64,000 nt of DNA from contig DATKRO010000056.1 in the NCBI GenBank assembly GCA_035532115.1, positions 1 to 64,000 of the forward strand. The letters run 5' to 3'. Below are positions 16,113-26,299 of the stretch, in pieces. Numbering within the stretch: the first letter of the stretch is position 1; every line of letters starts with the position of its first letter. This DNA comes from Acaudatibacter sp035532115. Lineage in GTDB: Bacteria > Pseudomonadota > Alphaproteobacteria > Caulobacterales > Caulobacteraceae. The notes under the pieces are model-generated. The model saw only the letters and a program-made list of their open reading frames with translations, was not told the origin of the DNA and made no database searches. The translations under genes and the position numbers were made by a program.

Positions 16113-16322
16113 ATCGTGACGAGTCGACGCAAAGTCCAGCAGCGTCGCCGTCGGGGCGCAGGGACCGGGCTATTGGGCCGGGCGTCCCGGTCCACGGTGA
16201 AGCAACGCGAACGACGGCGCGTCGGGCATCGCGACTAACCGGCGACCGGCTGCAGGTCCCCGTCAGTTCCTGCGTGGGCCCGCCGACGAGACCGTGCGAT
16301 GCGCATGAGCCGACGCGCTCCG

Positions 16323-16979
16323 TCAGGCGCCGTTCATCGCCGCGTCGATCTGGCGTGCAGTCTGCTGCGGCGTCTGGTCTTCCGGGATCGGGCGATTGAA
16401 GCGTCCCTCGGGGTCCATCAGATAGACGACTACGCTGTGGTCGAGCGTGTAGTTCGCCCCGGTCCCGTGCTTCTGGTAATAGACGTCGTAGGCTCTGGCC
16501 GCCTGGGCGGTCTGCGCCGGCGTGCCGGTGAGGCCGATCATGTTCTTCGGAAACACCGGGCTGGTCATGTAGGTCTTCAGCTGGCTGGGTGTGTCGCGTG
16601 CGGGATCGACGGTGATGAACACCACCTGCACGTTCCTGGCCCGCGGCCCCAGCTCGGCCATGGTCCGGCCCAACATGGTCAAGGTCGTCGGGCACACGTC
16701 GGGGCAGTAGGTGTAGCCGAAGAAGACCAGGCTCCACTTGCCCTTCAGGATGCTCTGATCGACGGGCCGGCCGTTCTCGTCCACCAGATTGAACGGCCCC
16801 CCCGGTCCGCCGGTCGCTGGCGAAGCCGTGGCCGTGGCCCGCGGCGCACAGGCCTCGAGGCCTGACACCCCGATCAGGGCGAGCAGGCCCGCCAGAACGC
16901 CCGCGGCGATCGCCGCCACCCGGTTCCGGCCGGAACGAGCCTCGCGCGCCGGCTCGACCTGAACGATCCTGGGGCTCAT
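16323..16979 (-). CDS. SCO1/SenC family copper chaperone for cytochrome oxidase
   Basis: A 218-residue thioredoxin-fold protein anchored by one N-terminal membrane segment (about residues 20-42, AAIAAGVLAGLLALIGVSG). The copper ligands are present: Cys-x3-Cys in FGYTYCPDVCPTTL and the distal His in TLDHSVVVYLMDP. SCO proteins deliver copper to the CuA centre of cytochrome oxidase. Start ATG 16979 (MSPRIVQVEP) overlaps the start codon of the divergent regB gene; the longer frame upstream lies inside regB. Association of SCO/SenC with RegB/RegA is known from other alphaproteobacteria. Confidence 0.9.
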   Translation of the reverse strand: MSPRIVQVEPAREARSGRNRVAAIAAGVLAGLLALIGVSGLEACAPRATATASPATGGPGGPFNLVDENGRPVDQSILKGKWSLVFFGYTYCPDVCPTTLTMLGRTMAELGPRARNVQVVFITVDPARDTPSQLKTYMTSPVFPKNMIGLTGTPAQTAQAARAYDVYYQKHGTGANYTLDHSVVVYLMDPEGRFNRPIPEDQTPQQTARQIDAAMNGA

Positions 16980-18351
16980 GATCCTAGCGCTTATGTCCGC
17001 CGCCCCAGCCTCGACGAGGCGTGCTTCCGATACGCCGGCGCTCGCGCCGCCGCAAGCTGGGCAGCCGCGCCCGGTCCAGCGGCGTCTGCGCGCCCGCACC
17101 CTGATCATGCTGCGCTGGATGGCGCTGGCCGGCCAGGCGGGCGCGGTCATCGTGGTGGGGCGGGGGCTGGGGTTCGCCGTCCCCTATGCCCCATGCTTCG
17201 CGGTCATCGGCGCGGGCGGCGCTCTGAACCTGTGGCTGATGCTCTCGCCGGCGGCGCGGCGGACGGCGCGCGACTGGGAAACGGGCGCTCAGCTCGCCTT
17301 CGACATCCTCCAGCTTGGCGCGATGCTCTACCTGACCGGCGGGGTGGCCAATCCGTTCGCGCTCCTGCTCATCGCCCCGGTCACCCTGGCGGGCGCGAAT
17401 CTGCCGCTGCGCCATGCTGCGGCGCTGGCGCTGCTGGCGATCCTGGTCGCCGCCGGCCTGACGCTGCAGGCCCTGCCGCTGCCCTGGCCGGCGGGCGCGA
17501 CGCTGGTTCTTCCGGGCGCCTATCGCCTGGGCCTTTGCCTGGCGATCGTCGCCGGCGTCGTCTTCTCCGCCGGCTACGCCTGGGAGGCGGCCGCCGAAGC
17601 CTCGCGGATGGAACTGGCCCTCAACGTCACCGAAACCGTGCTGGCGCGCGAGCAGCGCCTCTCGGCGCTCGGCGCTCTCGCCGCCGCGGCGGCGCACGAA
17701 CTCGGCACGCCGCTCGCCACCATAGCGGTGGTCGCCAAGGAGATGGTCCGAGAGGTCCCGGATGGTCCCCTGCGCGAGGACGCCGCTCTGCTGGTCGCCC
17801 AGGCGCAGCGCTGCCGCGACATCCTGAAGCGCCTGGCCGAAACCCCCGAGGCCGGCGACGAGGTGCATGAGCGCATGAGCCTCATCCAGTTCGTCCGCGA
17901 GGTGGTCGAGCCCTACGCCGGCGAGGAGGCGGTGCGGGTCGAGGCGGTGGTTTCGGGACCACCCGATGTCGCCGCGCCCGATCTGTGGCGCCGGCCGGAG
18001 GTGCTGCACGCCATGACGTCGATAGTCGAGAACGCCTTCGACTTCGCCCGCAAGGAGATCCTGGTCACCGCCCGCTTCGACGCCGAGACCGTCTCCGTCG
18101 AGGTGCGCGACGACGGTCCGGGCTTCTCCTCGCAGGTGTTGGCCAAGCTGGGCGAGCCCTACGTGACCAGCCGCCCCGGCGCCGAAGGGTCGCGCAGCGG
18201 CCACGTGGGCATGGGCCTGGGCTTCTTCATCGCCAAGACGCTGCTCGAGCGCACCGGCGCGGCGGTGGAGTTCCGCAACGGCCGCGGCGGCGGCGCGATC
18301 GTCGCCGCCCGCTGGCCCAGGGTCCGCATCGAGGCGCCGCAGGCGGCCTGA
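16978..18351 (+). CDS. regB: Redox sensor histidine kinase RegB (PrrB/ActS)
   Basis: A 457-residue membrane kinase with several transmembrane segments between residues 43 and 200. The RegB-specific quinone-sensing loop GGVANPF is at 121-127, the H-box AAAHELGTPLATI has His240, and the conserved redox Cys279 is in AQAQRCRDIL. The ATPase domain ends with GLGFFIAKTLLERTGAAVEF. ATG 16978 or ATG 16993 could be the start. The gene is divergent from and essentially touching the SCO gene, and is followed 100 bp later by its partner regA. Confidence 0.92.
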   Translation: MILALMSAAPASTRRASDTPALAPPQAGQPRPVQRRLRARTLIMLRWMALAGQAGAVIVVGRGLGFAVPYAPCFAVIGAGGALNLWLMLSPAARRTARDWETGAQLAFDILQLGAMLYLTGGVANPFALLLIAPVTLAGANLPLRHAAALALLAILVAAGLTLQALPLPWPAGATLVLPGAYRLGLCLAIVAGVVFSAGYAWEAAAEASRMELALNVTETVLAREQRLSALGALAAAAAHELGTPLATIAVVAKEMVREVPDGPLREDAALLVAQAQRCRDILKRLAETPEAGDEVHERMSLIQFVREVVEPYAGEEAVRVEAVVSGPPDVAAPDLWRRPEVLHAMTSIVENAFDFARKEILVTARFDAETVSVEVRDDGPGFSSQVLAKLGEPYVTSRPGAEGSRSGHVGMGLGFFIAKTLLERTGAAVEFRNGRGGGAIVAARWPRVRIEAPQAA

Positions 18352-18451
18352 ACATGTTGCCGGGCTTGAATTTCCCTTTGCGGGTGCGACATGATGTCCT
18401 TGCCTGCGCTCAGGTCGATGGAACTGAGCGGCAGCGCGGGAGCGCGAATTG

Positions 18452-19006
18452 ATGTCGAGTCTCGAGGAAACCGTCGCCGTCATGGCGGACAAGTCGCTCT
18501 TGCTGCTCGACGACGACGCTCCGTTGCGCACCCGGCTCGGCCGCGCCCTGGAAAACCGCGGCTTCCAGCCGACGCTGGTGGAATCGGTGGGCGAAGCGCT
18601 GGCCGCCGTCAGGACCCGCCCGCCGGCCTTCGCGGTGCTCGACATGCGCCTCGAGGACGGTTCGGGGCTGAGGGTGGTCGAGGCGCTGCGCGAGGCCCGG
18701 CCCGACGCCCGCATCGTCATGCTGACCGGCTACGGCAACATCGCCACCGCGGTGGCGGCGGTGAAGGCCGGCGCGGTGGACTATCTCTCCAAGCCGGCGG
18801 ACGCCGACGATGTCGCCAGGGCGCTGCTGGCCCAGGGCGATGCGCCTTCGCCGCCGGAGAACCCGATGAGCGCCGACCGGGTGCGCTGGGAGCATATCCA
18901 GCGCGTCTACGAACTCTGCGGCCACAACGTTTCCGAGACCGCCCGCCGTCTCAACATGCACCGGCGCACCCTGCAGCGCATCCTCGCCAAACGGGCGCCG
19001 CGGTAG
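18452..19006 (+). CDS. regA: Redox response regulator RegA (PrrA/ActR)
   Basis: A 184-residue response regulator. The receiver domain has LLLDDDAPLRTRL (acidic pocket), the phospho-acceptor Asp in VLDMRLEDGSGL, a Thr in MLTGYG and Lys in LSKPADADD. The C-terminal Fis-type helix-turn-helix HNVSETARRLNMHRRTLQRILAKRAP is the RegA/PrrA/ActR signature. It acts with RegB to control respiration, energy and redox genes. ATG 18452 is taken as the start; TTG 18449 is directly adjacent. It converges on mmcB with 2 bp between stops. Confidence 0.93.
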   Translation: MSSLEETVAVMADKSLLLLDDDAPLRTRLGRALENRGFQPTLVESVGEALAAVRTRPPAFAVLDMRLEDGSGLRVVEALREARPDARIVMLTGYGNIATAVAAVKAGAVDYLSKPADADDVARALLAQGDAPSPPENPMSADRVRWEHIQRVYELCGHNVSETARRLNMHRRTLQRILAKRAPR

Positions 19007-19008
19007 GA

Positions 19009-19443
19009 TCACTCGAGGCTCGCCCGCATGGCGGCCAGGCGGGCGAAGGCGATGGTCAGGGCCTTGCGCCGTGCGCCGGCCAGCGGGCTCGGCGGCGCCT
19101 CGCGCAGCACCGCCCCGTCGAAGGCGTCGGCGACGATGAGGCCGGGCGCCTGCGGCAGGATGTGGCGCGGGAACTCCGGCGCCACGGCGAAATAGAAAGC
19201 GTCGCAATAGGGCAGGTACTCGCCCCACTTGCGGTCGGTGCGGAAATCGTCGGCTCCCGACTTCACCTCGGCGATGGCGATCTCGCCCCGCGGCCCCAGC
19301 GCCATGATGTCGGCGCGCCGGCCGTTGGGCAAGGTGACCTCGATCAGCGGCGCATAGCCCAGCGCCGCCATCAGCCGCCCCGCGCCTCGCGTCACCGCGC
19401 CGGTGGTCTCGGGCCGTGAAAGGACGAGGACGAAGCTCTCCAC
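19009..19443 (-). CDS. MmcB family DNA repair protein
   Basis: A 144-residue protein of the MmcB (formerly DUF1052) family, common in alphaproteobacteria and linked to mitomycin C resistance. The nuclease-like core is visible: EVTLPNGRRADIMAL, then AIAEVKSGADDFRTDRKWGEYLPYCD, which resembles a D-(D/E)xK restriction-type active site. The start is GTG 19443 with no obvious Shine-Dalgarno. The exact enzymatic activity is not established. Confidence 0.85.
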   Translation of the reverse strand: MESFVLVLSRPETTGAVTRGAGRLMAALGYAPLIEVTLPNGRRADIMALGPRGEIAIAEVKSGADDFRTDRKWGEYLPYCDAFYFAVAPEFPRHILPQAPGLIVADAFDGAVLREAPPSPLAGARRKALTIAFARLAAMRASLE

Positions 19444-19479
19444 GCGCCAATCATGTTCCGGCTTCGTTCCGACGTCAAT

Positions 19480-20010
19480 TCACTGCGGCGCCTGTTCGGG
19501 GAAGGCCAGGCGCGTCAGGTTGAAGCCGAGCGACTGCAGGCGGGCCAGCGCGGTGGCGCGCACGCTGGCGTCGAGGCTCGGCTGGCGCGACAACAGCCAG
19601 ACATAGCGGCCGTCCGCGGTCGACATGATCGCCCAGACGTCGTTGCTGGCGTGGTCGAGAATCCAGTATTGCTTGGAGACCAGCCCGCCGAAAAAGCCGA
19701 GCTCCAGCTTGGTGTTGTTGCTGGCGGGCAGGACGTGGCCATGGGCGCGGAGCGTGTGCTTGGGTCCGTTCACCGAACCCTCGTGGCAGGTCTGCACCAC
19801 GGAGAAGCCGCTGGCCGTGCGACCGGAGAAGTCGTTGGTCGGGGCTTCGCAGTTCTTCTGCAGCTTGTTGGGGGTGAGGGCGATTTCGTACCAGCGCCCG
19901 GAATAGAGGGTCTGCGGCGCCGGCCTCACCGGCTGGGGCGCGGCGGCCGCGGCGGCGCCCGCGACGGCGACGGAAAGGGCGAGCGCAAGCGCTGCGTTCG
20001 TGAATTGCAT
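19480..20010 (-). CDS. Blc-type lipocalin
   Basis: A 176-residue exported lipocalin. A signal peptide spans about residues 1-24 (ALALALSVAVAGAAAA). The lipocalin signature GRWYEIALTPNKLQKNC is followed by YWILDHASNDVWAIMSTADGRYVWLLSRQP, as in bacterial Blc proteins that bind lipids. There is no lipobox, so it should be periplasmic rather than outer-membrane anchored. Starts at TTG 20025, ATG 20016 and ATG 20010 are possible; 20010 has a TAGGA at a suitable distance. Confidence 0.85.
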   Translation of the reverse strand: MQFTNAALALALSVAVAGAAAAAAPQPVRPAPQTLYSGRWYEIALTPNKLQKNCEAPTNDFSGRTASGFSVVQTCHEGSVNGPKHTLRAHGHVLPASNNTKLELGFFGGLVSKQYWILDHASNDVWAIMSTADGRYVWLLSRQPSLDASVRATALARLQSLGFNLTRLAFPEQAPQ

Positions 20011-20119
20011 CGACATCCTACTCAAGAGTTTCGCCGCAAAGCCTGCATCGAGGCAAGGCGACCGCTCCCCAGACAGGCGCGGTCTAACGCACGATCACGA
20101 CGAAAATAGGATACCGGAG

Positions 20120-21247
20120 CTATTCGGCCGCGGCGAGGCGCAGCGGCGCGGAGCGCTCCCTGAAGTTGATGGTCTTCAGATAGGCGATGCCGTCCTCGGC
20201 GATGTCGTCGCCCACCATGCGGTCGCCCTCGCCCTTCAGCTCGTCCATATCGACGTACATGGCGTAGAAGGCGCGGGTGCGATCGGTGATGATGCCGGCG
20301 TTCAAGAGGGTCTTGATGAGGACGCGGAAAATATTGGTCGCTTCCTTCATGTCCTCGCGGCGCAGATCGTCGGTGGCTATCTCGGCGAATTCCTCGATCA
20401 CCCGGTCCGGATCGAGGCCGAATTCCTCGTAGAGGTCGCGTTGCTCCGAGGGCGCCACCAGGTTGAAGAGCAGGGTCTGGAAGCAGTGCGCCGCCCAGTC
20501 CTCGATGACGTTGTGCTCCTCGGCGCTGAGCTTGGGCACGGTGCGGTCGGCCCAGATCTTCCCGAACTTGTGATGGAAGGCCTCGTCGGTCATGACGAGC
20601 TGCATCAGCTTTCGGCCGAGGGGATCGTTGAGCTTCTGGTAGAAGGTTGCGAAGGCGCCCATCGCCAGGCCCTCCACCAGCATCTGCATGCCGACGATCT
20701 TCTTGTAGACCTCGGGCGAGGAGATGATCTCCACCAGCAGGTTTTGCAGCACCGGGCTGCACTGCGCCGGCCGGCCCCAGCGGACCTTGATGTATTTGGC
20801 GAAGGCGGTGACGTGGCGCGCCTCCTCGCGGGTCTGGTTGGCGGCGTATTCCTGCGCCCCCTGATCGTAGAGCACGTGGCAGAGACTGGCGGACAGGTTC
20901 AGCGCCCCCTGCTCGCCGTGCAGGATCGAGGAGAAGGACCGCAGCGTCTGGGCGTTGATGAAGGCGATCCGGCGCTTCGGGTCCGAAAGCGCCTCTGAGA
21001 CGTACTTGGTCTGCAGCGCCCCGATCATGTCCTCGGGGAGCAGCGCCTCGTTCTCCATGTCGAAGGGCTCGGAGAAATCGATGTACTTCGGATCGAGCGG
21101 ATCCCAGAAGTGGTCGTGGGTGGCGGCGATGATCTTGTCGAACGCCGTCGAGCGCGCGCCATAGCGATCGAGGGTCAGCATGGCCTCGAAGTCGTCGGGC
21201 GCGACGGCCTCGTACATGGTGTCCTTGGTGATGTTGCCGTCAGCCAC
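20120..21247 (-). CDS. Ferritin-like di-iron oxygenase-type protein, paralogue 1
   Basis: A 375-residue protein with the ligand pattern of a carboxylate-bridged di-iron helical bundle: Glu112 in HGEQGALNLS, Glu142 and His145 in REEARH, Glu192 in LVEGLAMGAF, and Glu222/His225 in TDEAFHHKFG. This is the ExxH-E-ExxH arrangement of ferritin-like and R2-like oxidases. No tRNA-MiaE, R2 or fatty-acid desaturase hallmark singles out a reaction. It has a near-twin 242 bp upstream in the same direction, and both share a palindromic element before the start. Likely an oxidoreductase of unknown substrate, possibly lipid related (weak inference). Confidence 0.7.
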   Translation of the reverse strand: MADGNITKDTMYEAVAPDDFEAMLTLDRYGARSTAFDKIIAATHDHFWDPLDPKYIDFSEPFDMENEALLPEDMIGALQTKYVSEALSDPKRRIAFINAQTLRSFSSILHGEQGALNLSASLCHVLYDQGAQEYAANQTREEARHVTAFAKYIKVRWGRPAQCSPVLQNLLVEIISSPEVYKKIVGMQMLVEGLAMGAFATFYQKLNDPLGRKLMQLVMTDEAFHHKFGKIWADRTVPKLSAEEHNVIEDWAAHCFQTLLFNLVAPSEQRDLYEEFGLDPDRVIEEFAEIATDDLRREDMKEATNIFRVLIKTLLNAGIITDRTRAFYAMYVDMDELKGEGDRMVGDDIAEDGIAYLKTINFRERSAPLRLAAAE

Positions 21248-21265
21248 GGTGGCGATCTCCCGATA

Positions 21266-21278
21266 TGAACGGTGTTCA
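21266..21278 (-). promoter_or_regulatory. Operator-like palindrome before ferritin-like gene 1
   Basis: TGAAC-GGT-GTTCA is a perfect 5-3-5 inverted repeat lying 19-31 bp upstream of the ATG at 21247. A closely related element lies before the paralogue. Its position overlaps the expected promoter/leader, which suits a TetR-type repressor site. No regulator gene is adjacent. Confidence 0.45.
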
Positions 21279-21489
21279 GACCCGATAGATGCCTTCGCCG
21301 CCGCGACAGGTCAAGGAAAATGACGCCCCCGTCACGAATTTGCTCGTCCCGATCGAGGCAAGGCACATGGGCGCCGAGCGGCGCGCCCGGGCGCTCGGCC
21401 ACGGCGCCGGGCAAGGGCGGATCGGTGGCGAAGGAGGCGTGAGATGACGATCGAGATTCCCGGGAGGAGAACCTCAGTCGTTGGCGCGG

Positions 21490-22641
21490 CTACTCCGCCG
21501 CCGCCAGTTGCGCCGCGCCGCGCTGGGCGCGCTCCCTGAAGTTGATGCCCTGCAGATAGCGGATGCCCTCCTCGGCGATGTCGTCGCCGACCATGCGCGT
21601 TCCTTCGGCCTGCAGTTCGTCCATGTCGACGTAGGTCGCATAGAAGCTGCGGGTGCGCCCGGTGATCAGGCCGGCGTTGAAGAGGGTCTTGATGAGCACG
21701 CGGAAGATGTTGGTCTCGCCGCGGAAGCGCCGGTTGGGATCGCGCTCGGCCCGGCGCTGGACGATGTCGGCGACCACCCGCTCGGGGTCGAGGCCGAAGT
21801 CCTGGTACATCGCCTGATTCTGGGACGGCGAGCCTCGGTCGAACAGCAGCGATTGGGCGCAGTGCGCGGCCCAGTCCTCCACGATGTTGCGCTCGGCTTC
21901 GGAAAGCTGCGGCACGGTGCGGTCGGCCCAGATCTTCCCGAACTTGTGATGGAAGGCCTCGTCGGTCATGACGAGCTGGAACAGCTTGCGCGCCAGCGGG
22001 TCGCGGTTGTGGCGAAAGCCGTTGGCGAAGGCGCCCATGGCCAAGCCCTCCACCAGCATCTGCATGCCAATGATCTTCTTGTAGACCTCGGGCGCTTCGA
22101 TGATCTCGATCAGCAGCTTCTTCAGCGCCGCGCCGCACTCTGCGGGCCGGCCCCAGCGGACCTTGATGTATTTGGCGAAGGCGGTGACGTGGCGCGCCTC
22201 CTCGCGAGTCTGGTTGGCGGCGTATTCCTGCGCCCCCTGGTCGTAGAGCACGTGGCAGAGGCTGGCGGAGAGGTTCAGCGCCCCCTGCTCGCCGTGCAGG
22301 ATCGAGGAGAAGTTGCGCAGCTGGCCGGCGTTGATGAAGCGGACGCGCTGCTTCGGGTCGGTGAGGGTCTCGGCGACGTAGGGGAGCCTCAGGATCGGGC
22401 TGTGCTCCTCGGGCGTCATCGCCTCGTTCTCGAGATCGAACGGGGTGTCGAAGTCGATGTACTTCGGGTCGAGCGGATCCCAGAAGTGATCGTGGGTGGC
22501 GGCGATGATCTTGTCGAACACATCGGAGCGCTCGCCATAGCGGTCCAGCGTCAGCATGGCCTCGAAGTCGTCCGGCCGAACCGCGCCGTACATCGAATCC
22601 TTGGTGATGTTCCCGTCCCTGGTGAGGCTTTCGTCGGCCAC
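21490..22641 (-). CDS. Ferritin-like di-iron oxygenase-type protein, paralogue 2
   Basis: A 383-residue paralogue of the gene at 20120. It keeps the same ligand motifs (HGEQGALNLS, REEARH, LVEGLAMGAF, TDEAFHHKFGKIWADRTVP) and long identical blocks such as SLCHVLYDQGAQEYAANQT. It differs by eight extra N-terminal residues and a divergent segment around RRAERDPNRRFRGETNIF. Both copies look intact, so this is a maintained tandem duplication, not a decaying copy. An operator-like element lies 33-45 bp upstream. The substrate is unknown. Confidence 0.7.
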   Translation of the reverse strand: MADESLTRDGNITKDSMYGAVRPDDFEAMLTLDRYGERSDVFDKIIAATHDHFWDPLDPKYIDFDTPFDLENEAMTPEEHSPILRLPYVAETLTDPKQRVRFINAGQLRNFSSILHGEQGALNLSASLCHVLYDQGAQEYAANQTREEARHVTAFAKYIKVRWGRPAECGAALKKLLIEIIEAPEVYKKIIGMQMLVEGLAMGAFANGFRHNRDPLARKLFQLVMTDEAFHHKFGKIWADRTVPQLSEAERNIVEDWAAHCAQSLLFDRGSPSQNQAMYQDFGLDPERVVADIVQRRAERDPNRRFRGETNIFRVLIKTLFNAGLITGRTRSFYATYVDMDELQAEGTRMVGDDIAEEGIRYLQGINFRERAQRGAAQLAAAE

Positions 22642-22673
22642 GGCGCTGATCTCCGGCTGGTCCTTGAGCTAAG

Positions 22674-22686
22674 TGAACAGTGTCAA
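22674..22686 (-). promoter_or_regulatory. Operator-like imperfect palindrome before ferritin-like gene 2
   Basis: TGAAC-AGT-GTCAA matches the element of the other paralogue in its left arm and spacer length; the right arm is degenerate. On the minus strand it contains TTGACA, a good -35 hexamer, so a bound repressor would block the promoter. Functional equivalence with 21266-21278 is inferred. Confidence 0.4.
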
Positions 22687-22788
22687 CCTAAGGCCCGCGA
22701 GCGTCAACAGCCCATCGCTCACGGCCCATCGCTCAGGCTCGGGCCTCGAAGGGCTGAAACGAACCGGACGGGCTCGCGTTCTTGGCGC

Positions 22789-22995
22789 ATGGAAGTCGAG
22801 GGCTCCACGGCGATCCGCGCCATACGCTACGACGCCGAGCGCCGAAGGCTGGTCGTACGCTTCGTCGATGGCGACGAATACGCCTACGTCGGCGTTCCCG
22901 GCGAGGTGCATCGCTCGTTTTCGCAGGCGGAGTCGAAGGGCCGCTTCTTCGCCGAGCAGATCCGCGGCTGCTATCCCTACAACAAGCTGACCTGA
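22789..22995 (+). CDS. KTSC domain protein
   Basis: A 68-residue protein consisting of one KTSC domain. It has the pattern STAIRAIRYDAERRRLVVRF..GDEYAYVGVPGEVHRSF, then AESKGRFFAEQIRGCYPY. KTSC domains are found alone or beside nucleic-acid related domains and their function is not well defined. The ATG at 22789 is the only sensible start. It points away from the ferritin-like gene and converges on argG. Confidence 0.78.
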   Translation: MEVEGSTAIRAIRYDAERRRLVVRFVDGDEYAYVGVPGEVHRSFSQAESKGRFFAEQIRGCYPYNKLT

Positions 22996-23023
22996 GCGTG
23001 CTGGCCCTCGCGCGAGGCGAGCC

Positions 23024-24253
<1,230 letters not shown>

Positions 24254-24328
24254 GGCGATCCTCGTGGCGGAGGCGCGCCTTAAAGGCGGTTAGGCGGCGA
24301 AGTTCAAGAGCAGCCGCGCGGCCCCGGC

Positions 24329-26299
24329 CTAAACCGTCACCTGCGTGCCCAGCTCGACCACGCGGCCGGGCGGGATGTTGAAGAAGTCGGTCGGATTGGT
24401 CGAGTTCTTCATCAGGAAGATGAACAGCTTGTCCTGCCACAGCGGCATGCCCGACTGCACCGCCGGCACCACAGAGCGGCGGCCGAGGAAGAAGCTCGTC
24501 GACATGATATCGAACTTCAGGCCCTGCTTGCGGCAGAGCGCCAGCGCCCGGGGCAGGTTCGGATTTTCCATGAAGCCGTAGGTGATGGTCACCTTGGTGA
24601 ACTCGCCGCTCACTGGATCGACCCGGATGCGGTCGCTGTCCTTGACGCGCGGCGTCTCGGCGGAGGCGACGGTCAGGATGACGTTCTTCTCGTGCAGCAC
24701 CTTGTTGTGCTTGAGGTTGTGCATGAGCGCCACTGGCGCCACGTCGGCGTCCGAGGTGAGGAAGACGGCCGTGCCGGCCACCCGGTGCGGCGGCCGGTGC
24801 TTCAGGATCTCGGCGAGTTCGCTCATCGGCACGCTGTCGCGGCGGGTCTTGTCGGTGAGCAGGCGAATGCCGCGCGTCCAGGTGAGCATCACCAGGAAGA
24901 GCGCCAGGCCGATCAGCACCGGCGCCCAGCCGCCGGAAAGGAACTTCAGGGCGTTGGCCGAGAGGAAGGTCAGGTCCATGGCCACCAGCGGCCCGATCAG
25001 CACGGCGGTGCGGATCGGCCCCCAGCGCCACATGCGCCTGACCACGATGAAGGCCAGGCACGTGGTCACCAGCATGGTGCCGGTCACCGCCAGGCCATAG
25101 GCGTGCGAGAGGTTGTCCGAGGTCTGGAACAGCACCACCAGGAAGAGGACGCCGACCAGCAGCAGGATGTTGACCTGCGGCAGAAAGATCTGGCCGCTCT
25201 GGGTTTCGGAGGTCCGCCGGATGTCCATGCGCGGCAGCAGACCGAGCTGGATCGCCTGCTGGGTCAGCGAATAGGCGCCCGTGATCACCGCCTGCGAGGC
25301 GATGACGCTGGCCGCGGTCGCCAGGATCACCAGAGGCAGCCGCAACTGCGCCGGGGCCATGATGAAAAACCAGTTCCGGTCCGGCAGTTCCTCGCCGAGC
25401 GCGCGGGCGTGGTGCAGGAAGTGCAGCGCCAGCGCGCCTTGGCCAAGATAGTTCACCGCCAGGCAGGGCAGGCAGATGAACAGCCACGCCGATTGGATCG
25501 GCCGGCGGCCGAAGTGGCCCATGTCGGCGTAGAGCGCCTCCGCGCCGGTCACCGTCAGGAAGATCGAGCCCAGCACCAGGAACCCCACCAAGCCGTGCCG
25601 GAACAGGAAACCCAGCCCATAGGCCGGGTTGAGCGAGAACAGCACGCGCGGATCGTCGAGCACGTTGAGGGCGCCCATCACCAGGATGGCGACGAACCAC
25701 ACCAGCATCACCGGGCCGAACAGCGCCCCCACCTTCGCCGTGCCGCGCGACTGGATGAAGAACAGCGCCAGCAGGATGGCGATGGTGATGACGATCACCA
25801 CGCCGGTGTCCACCGAGTGGGCGAGATCCGGGATGGTCCGCAGGCCCTCGATGGCGCCCAGCGTCGTGATCGCCGGCGTAATGATGGAATCGCCATAGAA
25901 GAGCGCCGCCCCGATCAGGCCCAGGGTGAACAGCATCGCGGTGCGCCGTCCCAGCGCCCGCTGGGCCAGGGCCATGAGCGAAAGCACGCCGCCTTCGCCC
26001 TTGTTGTCGGCGCGCATCAGGAAGAGGACGTACTTGACCGTCACCACCATGAAGAGCGCCCAGAGCGCCAGCGAGATGACGCCCAGGATGTCGGCGCGCC
26101 GCAGCGCTTCGCCTTGCATGGTGGTGAGCGCCGAGCGGAAGGCGTAGAGCGGGCTGGTGCCGATGTCGCCGAACACCACCCCGAGCGAGCCCAGCGTCAG
26201 CGCCCAGCGTGCGCCGTGGCGGCGCAGGCCCGGGGCGGGCACGGCCTCGACGGGGGGGGATTCGGGAGTCGATGGCTGGGCGGAGGCCTCGAGGGCCAA
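24329..26299 (-). CDS. kup: KUP/HAK/KT-family potassium uptake protein
   Basis: A 656-residue inner-membrane K+/H+ symporter with about 12 transmembrane segments up to residue ~450 and a hydrophilic C-terminal domain. The signature LGSLGVVFGDIGTSPLYAF lies just after residue 25, followed by NKGEGGVLSLMAL and LGLIGAALFYGDSIITPAI. Start TTG 26299 is chosen because GGAGG lies 9 nt upstream; the longer ATG at 26401 lacks such a site. The gene is divergent from an SDR gene across 243 bp in which nothing specific was recognised. Confidence 0.92.
   Translation of the reverse strand: MALEASAQPSTPESPPVEAVPAPGLRRHGARWALTLGSLGVVFGDIGTSPLYAFRSALTTMQGEALRRADILGVISLALWALFMVVTVKYVLFLMRADNKGEGGVLSLMALAQRALGRRTAMLFTLGLIGAALFYGDSIITPAITTLGAIEGLRTIPDLAHSVDTGVVIVITIAILLALFFIQSRGTAKVGALFGPVMLVWFVAILVMGALNVLDDPRVLFSLNPAYGLGFLFRHGLVGFLVLGSIFLTVTGAEALYADMGHFGRRPIQSAWLFICLPCLAVNYLGQGALALHFLHHARALGEELPDRNWFFIMAPAQLRLPLVILATAASVIASQAVITGAYSLTQQAIQLGLLPRMDIRRTSETQSGQIFLPQVNILLLVGVLFLVVLFQTSDNLSHAYGLAVTGTMLVTTCLAFIVVRRMWRWGPIRTAVLIGPLVAMDLTFLSANALKFLSGGWAPVLIGLALFLVMLTWTRGIRLLTDKTRRDSVPMSELAEILKHRPPHRVAGTAVFLTSDADVAPVALMHNLKHNKVLHEKNVILTVASAETPRVKDSDRIRVDPVSGEFTKVTITYGFMENPNLPRALALCRKQGLKFDIMSTSFFLGRRSVVPAVQSGMPLWQDKLFIFLMKNSTNPTDFFNIPPGRVVELGTQVTV

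Noticed and set aside
16984..18720. 578-residue frame antisense to regB
   Set aside because: Low-complexity Arg/Gln composition and complete overlap with a well-supported kinase gene.
22789..22995. Longer frame (from 21481) reading into the KTSC protein
   Set aside because: The upstream part is antisense to the ferritin-like gene; the KTSC domain begins at ATG 22789.
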